From positions 14,193,001 to 14,257,000 of the forward strand of contig CM067544.1 of NCBI GenBank assembly GCA_034509755.1: a DNA stretch of 64,000 bases, in the 5' to 3' direction. The translations under genes were made by a program, and so were the position numbers. Source of the stretch: Anisodus tanguticus (lineage: Eukaryota; Streptophyta; Magnoliopsida; Solanales; Solanaceae). Shown here piece after piece: positions 22,152-33,828 of the stretch (positions are counted from its first letter, which is position 1; each line of letters opens with the position of its first letter). Under the pieces are notes generated by a model that searched no databases, had not been told where the DNA came from, and saw only the letters and a program-made list of their open reading frames with translations.

Positions 22152-22671
22152 AGTGTCCCTAGCTAGGGTATCAGCTATTGTTGCCCATTATGCGTCTTCT
22201 ACGCAAACATCACTTTCTAGGATATCCAGCGTGGAGCAGCTGGCCCAGAACTCACATGGGATTAGGCTGACCATCTCAATGTCTGCCCATATCTCATCAA
22301 CCAGGTCATGGCTAAATAAATCGAGAATGGAATTCCCTCATTCATTCAATTCGACTGACCAGGAGCTCATATCTTCTATTTCTTAGAGATAAATGGGGAT
22401 CGGTTCGGATCCTCTGACTGACTCATTTGCACGATCTGTGGGATTGCCTCAGTTAGAGGTCCATCCGGGGCCACATTCTCTTATCGGGGTTCCTCCGTCG
22501 GTTGTTGGTAAGCTGTTCATCTAGCTCTGGTTGACCCGACGTCTCTCAGTCAGGCGACAGTGCCCCTGAAGCAACTGAGTCGAATGCCCGCTCGATAGCC
22601 TCGGCTATGGCAGACTCAGGAATATCCTAATTTTCGGCTGCCTTGGTGCTGGAAATTAGATGCAATGTCTG

Positions 22672-25246
22672 TTACATCATACGCAAGGCCTTGACACATT
22701 GCATCCGTCTTTTCTGAGTCCTGGATGCGACTCTCGGTGGTGCCTCTTTCTTTCCAAGAGCCAGATTGATAGACCACCTCCCATTTTCTGTGTTGGCGAC
22801 TGGTTTAATCATTCTTCGGGGTCTCGTCTGGTCCTCATTTCTCATCATGATACGTAAGGACGAAACACCCTCATTTATGTTAAACTCGACCACCCTCTGT
22901 TTGGTTTTAGGGAGTGGTTCTTCATTTATTAGAGGCATGCTCGGCTGCCTATTGGTTGGCATCCATACTTTCCCCCCAAGCCTATGCCTGGCATCGATAG
23001 GGACCCTTCTGAACCTCATGGTTTATTCCTGGAGTTCTTGTTCAAAGTCCATTGGGTATATAGGGCGGCTATGAAAACTGCTCCTAGTTGGTTGTATGTC
23101 ATCACGAATGTCATGTAGGCTGCCTAACCGGTTGAACACAGAGGTCTTTGTGGCCTTCTTCCCTTCAGTAGGTTTCTTTGGGATCCACACCCTTTTCATC
23201 GGTTGTTTCCTTTTGTTGTCCCTTGACTCATCGAGCTTAGCAAAAGATACCATAGATATTGGTACCGCGGGAAAGGGGTTGGTATTAATGGATATTTCAG
23301 CCATACTCTTGTCGGCTAGCTTGAACATCCCCTACTTGATGCCCTTTTGGATCACCTTTCTGAAGATCATGCAATTAGAAGTAGAGTGACAGTATGAATT
23401 ATTCCACTTACAGTACTTCTTATCTTTGAGTTCCTCGGCAGGCGGAATCCTATGACCATCAAGCAGCCGAATCTGCTTATCTTTGAGTGGACTATCAAAG
23501 ATCTTATCTGCCTTCGTGATGTCAAACGAGTAATCGACCCTGTCATCGGATGGACTCGTCTCCTTGCCTTTTACAGATTTTAAGACTGGGAAAGAGTAAA
23601 CCTTACTCCTAACAATCTTGGCCACCATTACGTCTGCCGTGCAATTGGCTGACTCTAAGTCAGACTCAACCGCTTTAATGATGGATACCAAGTAGGAGCC
23701 TTAATTTCGGCTGGCTCTTCTCCGCTCCTTCTCCTAGACATAATGCTCTATTTGGCTTGCCTTTTCGACCAACTGGCTCAGGTCAGAGCACGATTGTCCT
23801 ACCATTTTCTCCTTTAACTGAGGGTGCATGTTGTTTATTATCATGTGGGCGCACTCAGACTTCAGGGAAGTGTACAGTGTATTTTCCAACCTTCTTTCTG
23901 AATCTCTCGATAAAATTGATAGTCGATTCATCGACCTGCTGCTTGAGATTCGTTAGATCAATCACGGTAATATGAGGTTGGGGCCAATAGAACCTATTAT
24001 GGAAGCAACCCTCCATGTCAGCCCAGCTCTGTACGGAATCAGGAGCCAAAGAGGAGAACCATGCAAAGGTTATTCCCGTTAAAGAGAGAGGGAATAGTTG
24101 CAACTTGTGATACTCATTCTAGCCAGCCTCGCCACATTGGGCAGTAAATCTACCGATGTGCTCGATAGTGGATTTGTCATCGTCACCAGAGAAGATGGCA
24201 AACTATGGTGTTATGAAGCCCCTCGGCAAAGGTGCAATCTGATCTACCCAATCGGGATAGGGCTTCTTATAAATAGGTATGTCTAAAGGTTTAAGTTGGA
24301 TGTCGAAGTACCTCCGTATGGTATTAGTAATAATCTCCGGGTTTATCAATTGTGACGCCCCCTGCCGATTCTCAATTGGATTCAGCTGGTAGGCGTACTG
24401 CACTGGCGGCCTCCGTTCTGCACTTTGTTAGACATGGTTTTGAAGGTTGTAGGTGGTCTGTTGGCCATTATCAATAGGTGAGGTAATGCCCCATGGCTGT
24501 TGTTGGGTATTGTCAACAAAGCCTGCAACTTGTGCTTCTGGAATGGCTAACGGAGTCTGAGGATAAGGTGTAACGGTGTTCCATGGATGCTCTCCTCGGA
24601 CGTCGGCCGTTCTTAGAAAGTTTACGCTTCCTGGAAGGTATGGATTGGGTACTGGCAATGACTACTGGAATGGTATTCCGCTGTAAACAGCGTCACCAGA
24701 TAGTCAAGCTAAGTCATAGTCAGGGGCCATTGGCTGCCAATTCAGCTGGCCAACATTGTTCGCCTGCATCGTAGGGTTGTTCATAGAAACGTACGGCATA
24801 ACGGGCGGCAATCCAAAGTTTCCTAGAGCCTGAACTAGTCTCTGAGCCATGTTGATCTGCCCATACTGCAGACTCGCTTGGTCAAGTGGCATAGTTGTTT
24901 CCCCAAGGTTCGGCGACGACCATGCAGTGTGCTGGTTGTTAGGCGATTGGGCTTGTGTTCCTAGGTGTGCTATTGGTTGCGCCTAAGTGGGCACTAGCTG
25001 ATGCACATGCGGCTGAGGAACAACACCGGGAGTCACGGTCTCATGCTGAATAGCACCGCTCGTCAAAGGGATGGCAGAACTAGCCGAACATTCTCCTTGG
25101 TGCATTCGGTTGGTTTCCATCTCCCTCGCTTGCTGAACCTCATTATGTACCATCAGTTTCACAATGTCAGCCAATTGTTTAAAAACTTGGTACATAATGT
25201 CGTGGATGCCCAAGTCGATCTGTTGTCTAATAAAAGACGTGGTCAT
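22672..25246 (-). pseudogene. Gypsy-A gag polyprotein remnant
   Basis: Successive minus-strand pieces with frame changes. 25246-24983 (IHDIMYQVFKQLADIVKLMV) and 24892-24428 are Pro/Gln-rich. 24103-23855 holds the retrotransposon gag core (LFPLSLTGITFAWFSSLAPD, then W-x-x-M-E-x-x-F-x-x-R-F). 23931-23734 is the gag distal half. 23691-23332 carries KKYCKWNNSYCHSTSNCMIF, a Cys/His cluster typical of this gypsy group in place of CCHC. 23328-22672 leads toward protease. Gag would assemble particles. Several in-frame stops are present. Confidence 0.8.
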
Positions 25247-25483
25247 TATGGTTGGACCTTCAGATTAGCTAGATTCCTCCACGGCTTGGGTTGATGGAGG
25301 AAGTGGAGGGATATCCACTGATGTAGGCATATCCGAAGAGTATACTGGTTCGTTATTCCTTCTGGGAGGATTTTGTTTAGGATATGGACTGGACTCGAGG
25401 TTCATTTTCTTACCGGGCCTTAGGCGCATACGCCAAGAATGATCCTGGCCTGGAGAATCAAACTTTGCGATTAATTCACCTAT

Positions 25484-25502
25484 GGTCCCACTGGGCGTGC
25501 CA
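25484..25502 (-). other. Gypsy-A primer-binding site
   Basis: On the minus strand TGGCACGCCCAGTGGGACC lies 4 bases inside the right LTR. Its TGG start and position are those of an LTR-element primer site; the priming tRNA is not assigned here. Confidence 0.78.
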
Positions 25503-25506
25503 AATT

Positions 25507-26167
25507 TGTTCTCGGTCCCAATTCCGCTATCTGCCGTTATATCGGCTGATGAAATCGGAGAAAAATTAATTCCTTAACTTAAGAGATTTGGGCTGGAAAC
25601 GGAACTCTAATCTCCAGCAATGGGTTCCCCAACTACTCTAGAAAGCGTTAGGACGGTGTTATGACTAAACTAAGAGGTAAGAAACATGAATACATCCGAG
25701 TAAAGTAAAGGATAAAAGTAAAGATAGATAAGATTTGATTTGTTTGATTGATTATGTCTGTATATACAAAGAATAATCATATTTATAGTACAAAAAGGAA
25801 AAGAAACTGTACAACGTGCCCCCCTCCTATGTCAGCCATCAAGTAACCCACTAAGTTCAATGGCCGACTATGGGGGAGGTGGTGCCGATTTTCTCACCCT
25901 CTGCTCCTCTTGCTCGGATAATGGCCCTTTCTTTTAGCTGTTGTTGGTCATTATCGCTTACAGAGGTCCGAAAACCCTTTTGACTTGATCGTTGAAGCGT
26001 CTGCATCTGAGTGGGTCCCAGTCGTACCTTTAACTGACAACTCAGCTAAGATGCCTTAGTAGCCGGTGAAGTTCTTGTAATCGAGGGCTAGGAGTAAATT
26101 CGACTCCGGAATAATTTAGCTGTCACTGAATTCGGCTAAACACTTAAGTTATTTTTGAGTGTTAACA
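25507..26167 (-). repeat. Gypsy-A 5' LTR
   Basis: Begins TGTTCTCGGTCCC and ends GAGTGTTAACA on the plus strand; 661 bp, aligned over its full length with the left LTR. Confidence 0.92.
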
Positions 26168-26172
26168 CTTAT

Positions 26173-26484
26173 AAAACAAGAAAACTCACTTATTTTCCTG
26201 AACATGAGAATGTTACCTCTTGCAGGTGTCAGCCAGTATTGTGACTGGTTGGAATTGTCACATCCTATATGTGAATCAAAAGCTCTAAAGGGAGCATGCA
26301 TTTAATTAGTATAGAAATGTAGTATACTGCACCACATTAATTGCTGGAACTATTTCTCTGTAATATGTATGTACCACAATGTTTTTGTGTTTCGAATATA
26401 AAACTTTGATTTGGCGTGACCAGGCCAAATTCTTCGTATCAGCTCAGCTGCTCCATTTAATTTGGGACTAGCTACTTATTGCTA
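26173..26484. other. Non-coding spacer
   Basis: No gene or terminal repeat recognised between Gypsy-A and repeat R1. Confidence 0.5.
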
Positions 26485-27882
26485 TGAACGCACACTTAAG
26501 TATACGCGGTCGTATAAGTAAATATAGGATTGTAAGTCCATATATCGTACTCACGGAGACTTATGATCAACTATTTACTAAATTAAACTAATTCTAATTA
26601 TCTAAACAAGAAATAGAATCCAAAATTATATTTATTGTTAAGAATCTCACATCGGATATGGAATGTGAACATGTACTCCTTATATGGACTTGGACAATCA
26701 TCACCCTACAAGCTAGCTTTTGTGGTTGAGTTAGGCCCAAGATCCATTCTTTACATGGTATCAGAGCCAGAATCATTCAAATTCTTTGTTTACCTATGTT
26801 GGGCCCCCAAATTATATTATCCACGTTCTAGTTAACGAGGTCTGGGCGTGCGAGGGAGTGTTAAGAGTCTCACATCGGATATGGAATAGGAACATGGACT
26901 TCTTATATGGACTTGGACAATCCTCACCCTACAAGCTAGCTTTTGGGGTTGAGTTAGGCTCAAGATTCATTCTTTACATTTATAACTAACTAAAAATAAA
27001 AGAAAAATAAATAATGAACTTCAACCAAGAAAGAATGATTTTTTATCGGAGAAAAGATAGATCTAGGGCTATGACCATTAACAATCCAATCGAGTCTTTC
27101 CATTGTTACACCCATTGATTTCCCGGAATTACTAATTGACGGGTTCACGTTAACTTTATCCGAGTTGCTCAAAAGCATGTAGATGCTACTATAACGTCTA
27201 TATTCCTATGATCGCCAGAGGTAACAAGAATGCATTTATATATTCGTATTCAACTAAGCAAGGCTAAAGGGTATATTCCTATCCTTAGTAGTGAAACCTA
27301 TAAATACGAACAAGCTCTATTTATTTTTATTACACATGCAAATTTTCTATCCCTAATCCAATTCACACGCCACAGATAGTGTTTAATTAGTGATCAAGTA
27401 ACTAAACAATTAAGCTCATGAATAAATAAATAACCAAAGATGAAAAATCAATAGATATAAACGATAATCAAACGTCAACTTTCATAATAGCGTCAAAATC
27501 CTGGAACTAAAGAGTTTAGCTCCACATAGACATGAAGGAAAAATAACAAATCATCCGAATAAAAATATTAAAACAAGTATTACAGAGAAGAGAAGGTAAA
27601 ATCATGTAATTCTGGTCTCCACAACGGCTCCAAGCTCTCTCTAGGTCTAAAGTTAGGAACTAAGGATCAAAAGTAATCCCAAAGTTATGTAAAAATCGTG
27701 CAAAAGATGTATTTCTAAGGTACCAAAAGGCCCAGGCTTTTTAAAACCAAATCCAACTCGGACCGGAAAAAACAGCGGGCTCGCGTCACACCCGCCTCGC
27801 GGGTGCAATGCGGACAGAAAATCAAGATTCAGAGACCTGTAGTCTCGGCGTCTGTGACGCGACGCGTACTGAACGCACACTT
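26485..27882 (+). repeat. Dispersed repeat R1 (class unknown), flanked by 13-bp direct repeats
   Basis: TGAACGCACACTT occurs exactly at 26485-26497 and 27870-27882. The head reads AAGTATACGCGGTCGTATAA with GTAAGTCCATATATCGTACT after it, closely similar in layout to R2 at 42531. The body is AT-rich and non-coding. The distal 120 bases are GC-rich, with CACCCGCCTCGCGGGTG (near 27788) and GACGCGACGCG (near 27857). A TRIM is nested in its first part. Without the TRIM the unit is about 1.05 kb. It is not a known class to me. Confidence 0.55.
26636..26978 (+). mobile_element. TRIM (miniature LTR retrotransposon), 343 bp
   Basis: Two 120-bp direct LTRs (26636-26755 and 26859-26978), each TGTTAAGA...CTTTACA, enclose a 103-bp core. 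The core starts with TGGTATCAGAGCC, an initiator-methionine-tRNA primer-binding site, and ends with a purine-rich CGAGGGAG. The flanks carry the exact 5-bp duplication TTTAT (26631-26635 and 26979-26983). TRIMs have no genes and depend on other elements. It interrupts R1, so it is younger than R1. Confidence 0.93.
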
Positions 27883-28373
27883 GCCCAGGTACGTTTTGTT
27901 TTCATTCTTTGCAATTCAATATGTTATTTCTTCTTTTGCATTGTAGTCAACATAGGGGGACAAACTCTTATGGAGTGTCTCCCTTCTCGTCCCTCTTCCT
28001 CTTTTCCTTCTTTCTTCTTTCGCGTTTTATTCTATTTTACTCCAAATCTCGTTATCTTCACACGATTTTATTTCTACATAATAAAAATATAATATTAACA
28101 CAAATTACTATAGTTTATATGCAAAAGACAATTTAATATTAAAATGTGAGGCAATATTGGCTATAGATATGCATTTTAGGCCGAACATCACTAGGCCAGC
28201 TTACAGCTTTATCTAATTTCGAATTTTGTAATTTTAGTTCCATCTTGTACACTTCAAATTTTCCTTCTTCTTCACTATTTGGATTGAAAGTAGAGTCAAA
28301 ATCTATCCAAGAAAAGAAAGAAAAAGAGGAACAATTAAATAGGGTTGTCCTTGATGGAGAAGAAATTAAATAA
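27883..28373. other. Non-coding stretch
   Basis: T-rich with CTTCTTTC runs; the short ORFs on both strands show no family motif. Confidence 0.5.
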
Positions 28374-28623
28374 TATCTCTGCCTCAATTTAAGTGTCTTA
28401 ATTTCCTTTTTGGTTTATTCAAAAAAGAATGTCTTTATCTATATTTAGTAAGTTAACAATTCAAACATCCTACATGACAACTTTAAAACCACAAGATTCA
28501 AATGACATTTTAGTACATTACATACATATTTAATTTAGGATCACAAGATTCAAAAATCTTTTTTTATTTCTTAAATTTTATGTCAAGTCAAACTAAGACA
28601 ATTAAAATAAGACGGGGAGAGTA
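28374..28623. mobile_element. Stowaway-like MITE, degenerate
   Basis: The left end TATCTCTGCCTCAATTTAAG pairs with the right end, reverse complement TACTCTCCCCGTCTTATTTT. The interior word CACAAGATTCAAAAATCTTT and the CAAGTCAAACTAAGACA stretch near the right end are common in such nightshade MITEs. Flanked by TA. Confidence 0.65.
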
Positions 28624-28879
28624 TAATTTGTGAAAATCGAGGGGACAGTGAAAAACACAAATGCTTTGCTAAGAATATGATTTGGTCCCTAGTGCTTCTC
28701 ATAAAGAAGTTACAAGTTGCCCTCTATAGGAATTAATCTAATATTGGTTGGTTTCATATGCAGAAGAGCAAACAGAAGTGAAGTCTCTTAAATGAGTGTC
28801 ATATCTGAATTTTTCACGAGCATAAGCTAAAAGCATTAAACACACATGCACAGTCAGGGGCGGAGGTAAATAATTCATC

Positions 28880-28957
28880 TGTAATCCGTCGTTGAAAGTT
28901 ACAGTATATAAATATATATCCGTAATCCGTCGTTGAAAGTTACAGTATATATAATTG
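28880..28957. repeat. Tandem duplication of a ~40-bp unit
   Basis: The unit GTAATCCGTCGTTGAAAGTT plus ACAGTATATA and an AT-rich spacer occurs twice in a row. It follows a CAGGGGCGGAG motif at about 28856 that resembles a hAT MITE end, but no partner end was found. Confidence 0.8.
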
Positions 28958-29134
28958 GTAAAGTTAATGTTATGTGACCGGAAACTTAATGTTCCGGACT
29001 GCCCTTTTTTTTAAAGTTACACTATATATATTTTGAATATGTTTAGTGAAATTTCTAACACCACCCCACAATAGAACTACTACAGTGCATATCATGATTT
29101 CTGTTCGTGAAGAGAAGAATCAAAGCGTTGGGAT

Positions 29135-29939
29135 TAGAGATGGCAGTGGATCCTGGATCCGGTCCGGATCCAGATCCGTTTTATCGGATATGGATCTTCA
29201 AAATTTGGACCCGACGGATCCGGATCGGACCCGGATCCGTTTCTGACGAATCGGATCTGGATCTGAATCTTGTATTTGAGATCCGTATCCGGTCCAGATC
29301 CGACCCGTGGATCCATTTTTATTAAATATATTCATAACCTAGAATGTAAGTTTATAAGTATTTTCTTAAAATTGCTAAGCACATCCTTGCAAGTTTAATT
29401 TATCCCTGCGTTAACTCAAAAACCAAAAAATAAAGAGGTAACTTCGATAATAAAATCAATGTTATATTAGTGAATGACTAACATCTCCATAGACAAGTAG
29501 TTAAAATTATATTCACTTCATTTGTGAAGATTCCAAGCACATGCAAGTTCAGTATTGTGGAAATACTAGTCAGCATTTTCCACAACTATTGTCATTGTCC
29601 AACATTTTCAATTAATAGCTCATAATCAAAACGAGACAACGAACAAAATATCTCATATGAACATTTCAAAATTGAAACACAATAAATTGTTAGCAAGTAA
29701 AAATCGTTTGTCAGTTCAAAAGAAAATTCTTAACAAGGTTACATTCTTAGCAATGCAATTTTTTTTACATGTGGATCCAAATCCGATCCGTGGACCCGGT
29801 GGAACCGATGGATCCGGATTTTGATCTGATTTTTATGAACCCAATGGATCTGGATCCAGATCTGGATTCAGGTATGAAAAACGGATCTAGATCTGGATCT
29901 AGTAGGATCTGGTCCAGATCCTATCCGTTGCCATCCCTA
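29135..29939. mobile_element. Non-autonomous hAT element, 805 bp, GGATCC-rich ends
   Basis: The exact 8-bp duplication GTTGGGAT flanks it (29127-29134 and 29940-29947). Inverted ends: TAGAGATGGCAGTGGATCC on the left and, on the opposite strand, TAGGGATGGCAACGGATAGG on the right. About 200 bases at each end are packed with GGATCC/GGATCTGGATC words; the middle is AT-rich. No transposase is encoded. Confidence 0.9.
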
Positions 29940-30011
29940 GTTGGGATAGTTACCTTGTCCTTCTTCGAGTGGGGAAGCAAATCTAGAATGCGCTGTGTAT
30001 GTTTAACAATA

Positions 30012-30205
30012 TACTCCTTCAGTTCGCATTTATTTGTCCATTACATTATAAAAAATTATCATGTTTATCCTTATCATTAATTACGTATTCCTCAAATTAT
30101 TTTCTCATATTTAAGACTAAACATCAATTAATATGCGTATTGTGATAAAATATGCATATCAATGTGCAAGTCCGAACTGAGCAGGTAAAAATAAACGAAG
30201 GAATA
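30012..30205. mobile_element. Stowaway-like MITE
   Basis: The left end TACTCCTTCAGTTCGCATTT and the right end (reverse complement TATTCCTTCGTTTATTTTTA) form imperfect inverted repeats of the CTCCCTTCG type bordered by TA. The interior is AT-rich and non-coding. Confidence 0.6.
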
Positions 30206-30471
30206 ACATATATAAAAGAAATCAAAATATACTATATACATATTACCAAATTATAATATTTTTGAATTAACTAAATTTAAATTTTGAATTCGCCTCTAAA
30301 TTTGATTTTAAACTTAAATCAACAAGGTCGATAAAGTTTGATTCCCTTACTGGGCAGGGGTCAGGCTGATTAGTTTTGCATTAAATATCTTTGCTGTCCT
30401 ATGCCTATCCATCTCTCCTTCTTTGCCTCTCTCTGTGCTTCTTCTTTCATTAACGCAGTGAATTTATTTAT

Positions 30472-30475
<4 letters not shown>

Positions 30476-30509
<34 letters not shown>
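30476..30509. repeat. (GA)17 microsatellite
   Basis: Uninterrupted GA repeat of 34 bases. Confidence 0.97.
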
Positions 30510-30511
<2 letters not shown>

Positions 30512-31566
30512 CCCTTTTCCTCTTCTTATTTATGATTCACCCTTGGTTGGTAGGACTGGAGTATCACCGTCATGGCCATCCTTTTCTTTAATTTCTTTTC
30601 CTCTCATTAATTTTCTTGAAGTCTTTTTGTGTTATTGAGTTATGATACCATGATCGTTTCAAACATTTTGGGGTCATGTTCTAATTCGTAAAAATGGACT
30701 CTTAATATAAGTAAATATACTGAATCACTTTACTTTGATTGGGCTAAGACCTTCAAATTATGAGCCTTTACAATAAATTCTGACTAATACTACTTAATAA
30801 AAAATAAAAAAAGGGATCTCTAAAATTTTTCGCTTTTTGAAGACCTTGTATGGTAGCACAGCTCGCACAGCCCAAATAGAGTCTGCCCCCCTCCTCTATT
30901 TAGAGTTTAGAGTAACAAGTTTACCCTTTGTACTATTCTATATTTTAAACAGTTATGGCCTTTTTACCACTCTTTTACTGTTTTTTTGTATTCTTCTTTT
31001 GAGTGACTGGTTACAGTTTTCTTCTAGTCTATCTCTAGACCACAAGAACTTAAATTTAGTTGAACCTAGCACAGGTAGTTATTACTTAGTTCCTATGTGA
31101 ATATGTTAGTACTAATCAATATATAATATTATAATTTGACATAGATAAGTTGATGTGATATATCTCTATGACCAACAATGTTATTTATCTTTTTTCTCAA
31201 TTTCTTATATTTTTTTTGATATTTTTCTCCAATTTATTTAATACAATGAATGAAATAATAAAAAGAGATTGATTCATAATTAGCCCAGCCAATAAAGGAG
31301 CCCGATATCCATTTTCTTAGAGCCCACATAGTATATTAGCATTTAATACCACGTAGTATGCTATAGCACTATCTGTTTTGTTAATCTTTCTCTCTTCTTT
31401 ATTTGTTTTTTCACCCTTTATTTTGCTTTAAAAAATTACCTTCATAACTCACCTATTTTATTCCTACTCTTAATAATATTTTTAACTCTTATGCTATCAA
31501 GTTTTCAAATTCATAAAAACCAAATATGTAATTTAAAAAGTTAAGATACCTTATGGTATTCCTCCA
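30510..31566. other. AT-rich non-coding stretch
   Basis: No gene, terminal repeat or RNA recognised. The ORF at 30837-31100 has no family motif. Confidence 0.5.
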
Positions 31567-32288
31567 TTTTTATCTATATAAATTCATATTTTTTGTTTTA
31601 TGAGCCTCTACCCAAGATTGTCCTCCATTATTATATATATTTTTGTTTAACTTGAAGAGAAGAAGACGCTTGAATGGTGAGCTTGAAAAATTATGCCTTG
31701 ATTCAGTAACTTGTTCTTTTATTTTAATGATTAAGATTGTAATGATGTTTGTATTGTATTATTTTCTTCTTAATTTATTTTTATCTATATACCTCTTTGA
31801 TGCATCTTAAGTTTAATTTTATATAAAAAAATTATTGTTGTAAGTCTGTAATTTTTTTGTTCAAATTAGTAACTTATTTTTGGAAGTATGCTAACTACTA
31901 ACCAAGTTTTATTTATATAAATTCATATTTTTTGTTCTATGAGCGTTATCCTCCATTTTCAGTATAGTATTATATTCATACTTTTGTTTGACTTGAAAAA
32001 GAAGAAGGCTCTTGAATGATGATAGACTTGTGAGAGTGGATATCGACAAGAGCTTGAAAAATTACGCATTAATTCCGTAGTTTTTTTATTTTATTTTTAA
32101 TGACTAAGGTTGTAATAATTTTTGTACTGTATTATTTTCTTCTATATTTATTTTTTTCCTATGTACTCTATGATGCCTCTTACATTTAACTTTTATATGA
32201 ATTTTTGATTGTTGTAACTTGTAAGTCTGTAATTTTTTTGGTTCAAATTAGTAACTTATTGTTGGAAGTATGCTAACTACTGACCAAG
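31567..32288. repeat. Tandem duplication, two copies of 340 and 382 bp
   Basis: Copy 1 (31567-31906) and copy 2 (31907-32288) both begin TTTTAT(C/T)TATATAAATTCAT and end GCTAACTACT(A/G)ACCAAG, and share long stretches such as GTAAGTCTGTAATTTTTTTG. Copy 2 has a roughly 35-base extra segment near 32020. Non-coding. Confidence 0.85.
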
Positions 32289-32938
32289 ATTCATAATTTA
32301 TAATTGATTGCTTAAAAGGAATAAATTTAATGATTGAAATACATCTTTTATTTGGTGTTTGTTATGTTTAAGTTTTTAGAACTGCCAAAAAATATGCATG
32401 GCGTGAAAATTTTAAAAATAAAAAGCAGCAAAAGGAAGGGAGAATAAGGTAATTTTAATTTTTTTTTATATACATGAAGAAGAACCATTTATGTTTTATT
32501 TAATGATTTTTTAACTTTGAGAAATGATGTATTTATATGATTTACTTTAAAGTTATTGTAAATTGCAAGAATAAATATTATGTTTTTTACTTCCAAAGAA
32601 GATGATCGTACGTGAATTCCAACATTTTTCCACATTAAATCAGATTGTACGTCTGAATATTTATAGAAACGACCGAATAGGTGTAATTTTTTCTTTTGTA
32701 TTTTTTTATTTTATATATATAGTATTATTTAGTAAATTATAAATATTTTATCTATATAATATTTAGTAAATTATCTTTATTTTTATAACCGCGCAAAACT
32801 AGGAGGAAGGGTACTTGATAAGCAAAGTCTCAAGTCTAATCACATCATAATTAAATAAGTGAGAATCAAAGATAGATAATCTTAAAGACTTCAAATAATT
32901 TACTTCGACGGTTCAACTTACTCCAATTAGTATCCACC
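32289..32938. other. AT-rich non-coding stretch
   Basis: Nothing recognised between the tandem duplication and the next hAT element. Confidence 0.5.
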
Positions 32939-32946
32939 GTTAAAAG

Positions 32947-33820
32947 TAGACCTGTCCAAAGGTCGGTTCGGGTCAAGGCCGGGTCAGGTGACTTTTTTTT
33001 TCTGTTTGCCTGACCCTGATCCTATTTTCTTAAAAAAATTCCGACCCTGGCCCTCACCCTTCGAGGACCCTACGGGTCGGCCCTGACCCGTCAGAAGGGG
33101 GACGGAATTTGGCGGGTCGGATCGAGGATTTTTTTTTTAAAAAAAAAAATCAATACTGAAATTGACATTCACACCTACACTATCATGAAATTTCGACGTT
33201 GAAATCTATTGTGTATCGTGAGATGTTTACTAAAGAAAAATGAAAATTAGAAATCGATTTGGGGGAAAACACAAATTGATTGGGAAAACAGACGTTTTTC
33301 TAAAAATTGGCAAGCAGTTTGGCCTGCCCCGTCTCGAAAAAATATGCAAAATAAAAAATTTTTGGGTAAAACGAACATCCGAGCATAGAGTTATGACCAT
33401 TTAAAGTTTCACCAATTTACAGTTACTTTCTCTCCCTATATTATGCTTCCGTGATATTAAAAGAACGACTAATAATCAGTTATCATTTTTATCTTATTTT
33501 ATGTCGAGCTCAATGTAGATTAAAGCAATACATATATTATAAAAACATGCATTATATCACTTAAATATTAATGGCAAAAATATATATAAGTACAAAATAA
33601 ATATTAATGAAGGAAAAATAATATAAATTATATTAAAAAAATGAGGGTCGGAGTCGGACATGTAAAATATTCTGACCTTGGCCTGACCCTACATAAGATT
33701 GGGTCCCCGCTTTTTCAGGTCGGGTGGCTCGCGGGTCAGCTATAAGCCGACCCTGGCCTTGGATTTTTCGGGTCGGGTCGGGTCGAGCCGGGCGGGTCCC
33801 CGACCCGTTGGACAGGTCTA
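32947..33820. mobile_element. Non-autonomous hAT element, 874 bp
   Basis: The exact 8-bp duplication GTTAAAAG flanks it (32939-32946 and 33821-33828). Ends are TAGACCTGTCCAAAGGTCGG on the left and, on the opposite strand, TAGACCTGTCCAACGGGTCG on the right. GC-rich GGGTC/GACCC arrays fill both ends, and an AT-rich core of about 500 bases carries no ORF of note. Confidence 0.93.
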
Positions 33821-33828
33821 GTTAAAAG

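Larger units (their letters stand above)
16364..26167 (-). mobile_element. Gypsy-A, Tat-type Ty3/gypsy element with antisense plant-mobile-domain gene
   Basis: Two 661-bp LTRs (TGTT...AACA) in direct orientation, a 5-bp target duplication and a primer-binding site next to the right LTR place the element on the minus strand. Order on that strand: LTR, primer site, gag, protease, a stub of integrase, antisense gene, LTR. RT, RNase H and nearly all of integrase are missing between about 21540 and 21190. About 45-50 differences between the LTRs by eye (near 7%). Long 3' spacers with an extra gene are typical of the Tat lineage; lineage is inferred from that and from gag style, as no RT is left. 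Confidence 0.9.

Noticed and set aside
21296..23389. Several plus-strand ORFs of 65-102 codons
   Set aside because: They mirror the minus-strand gag/protease frames of Gypsy-A and show no domain of their own.
28850..29090. hAT MITE starting at CAGGGGCGGAGG
   Set aside because: One end looks right but no partner end or 8-bp duplication was found.
29046..29325. ORFs rich in D-P-D-P and R-I-R-S repeats
   Set aside because: They are translations of the GGATCC-type subterminal repeats of a hAT element in several frames, not genes.
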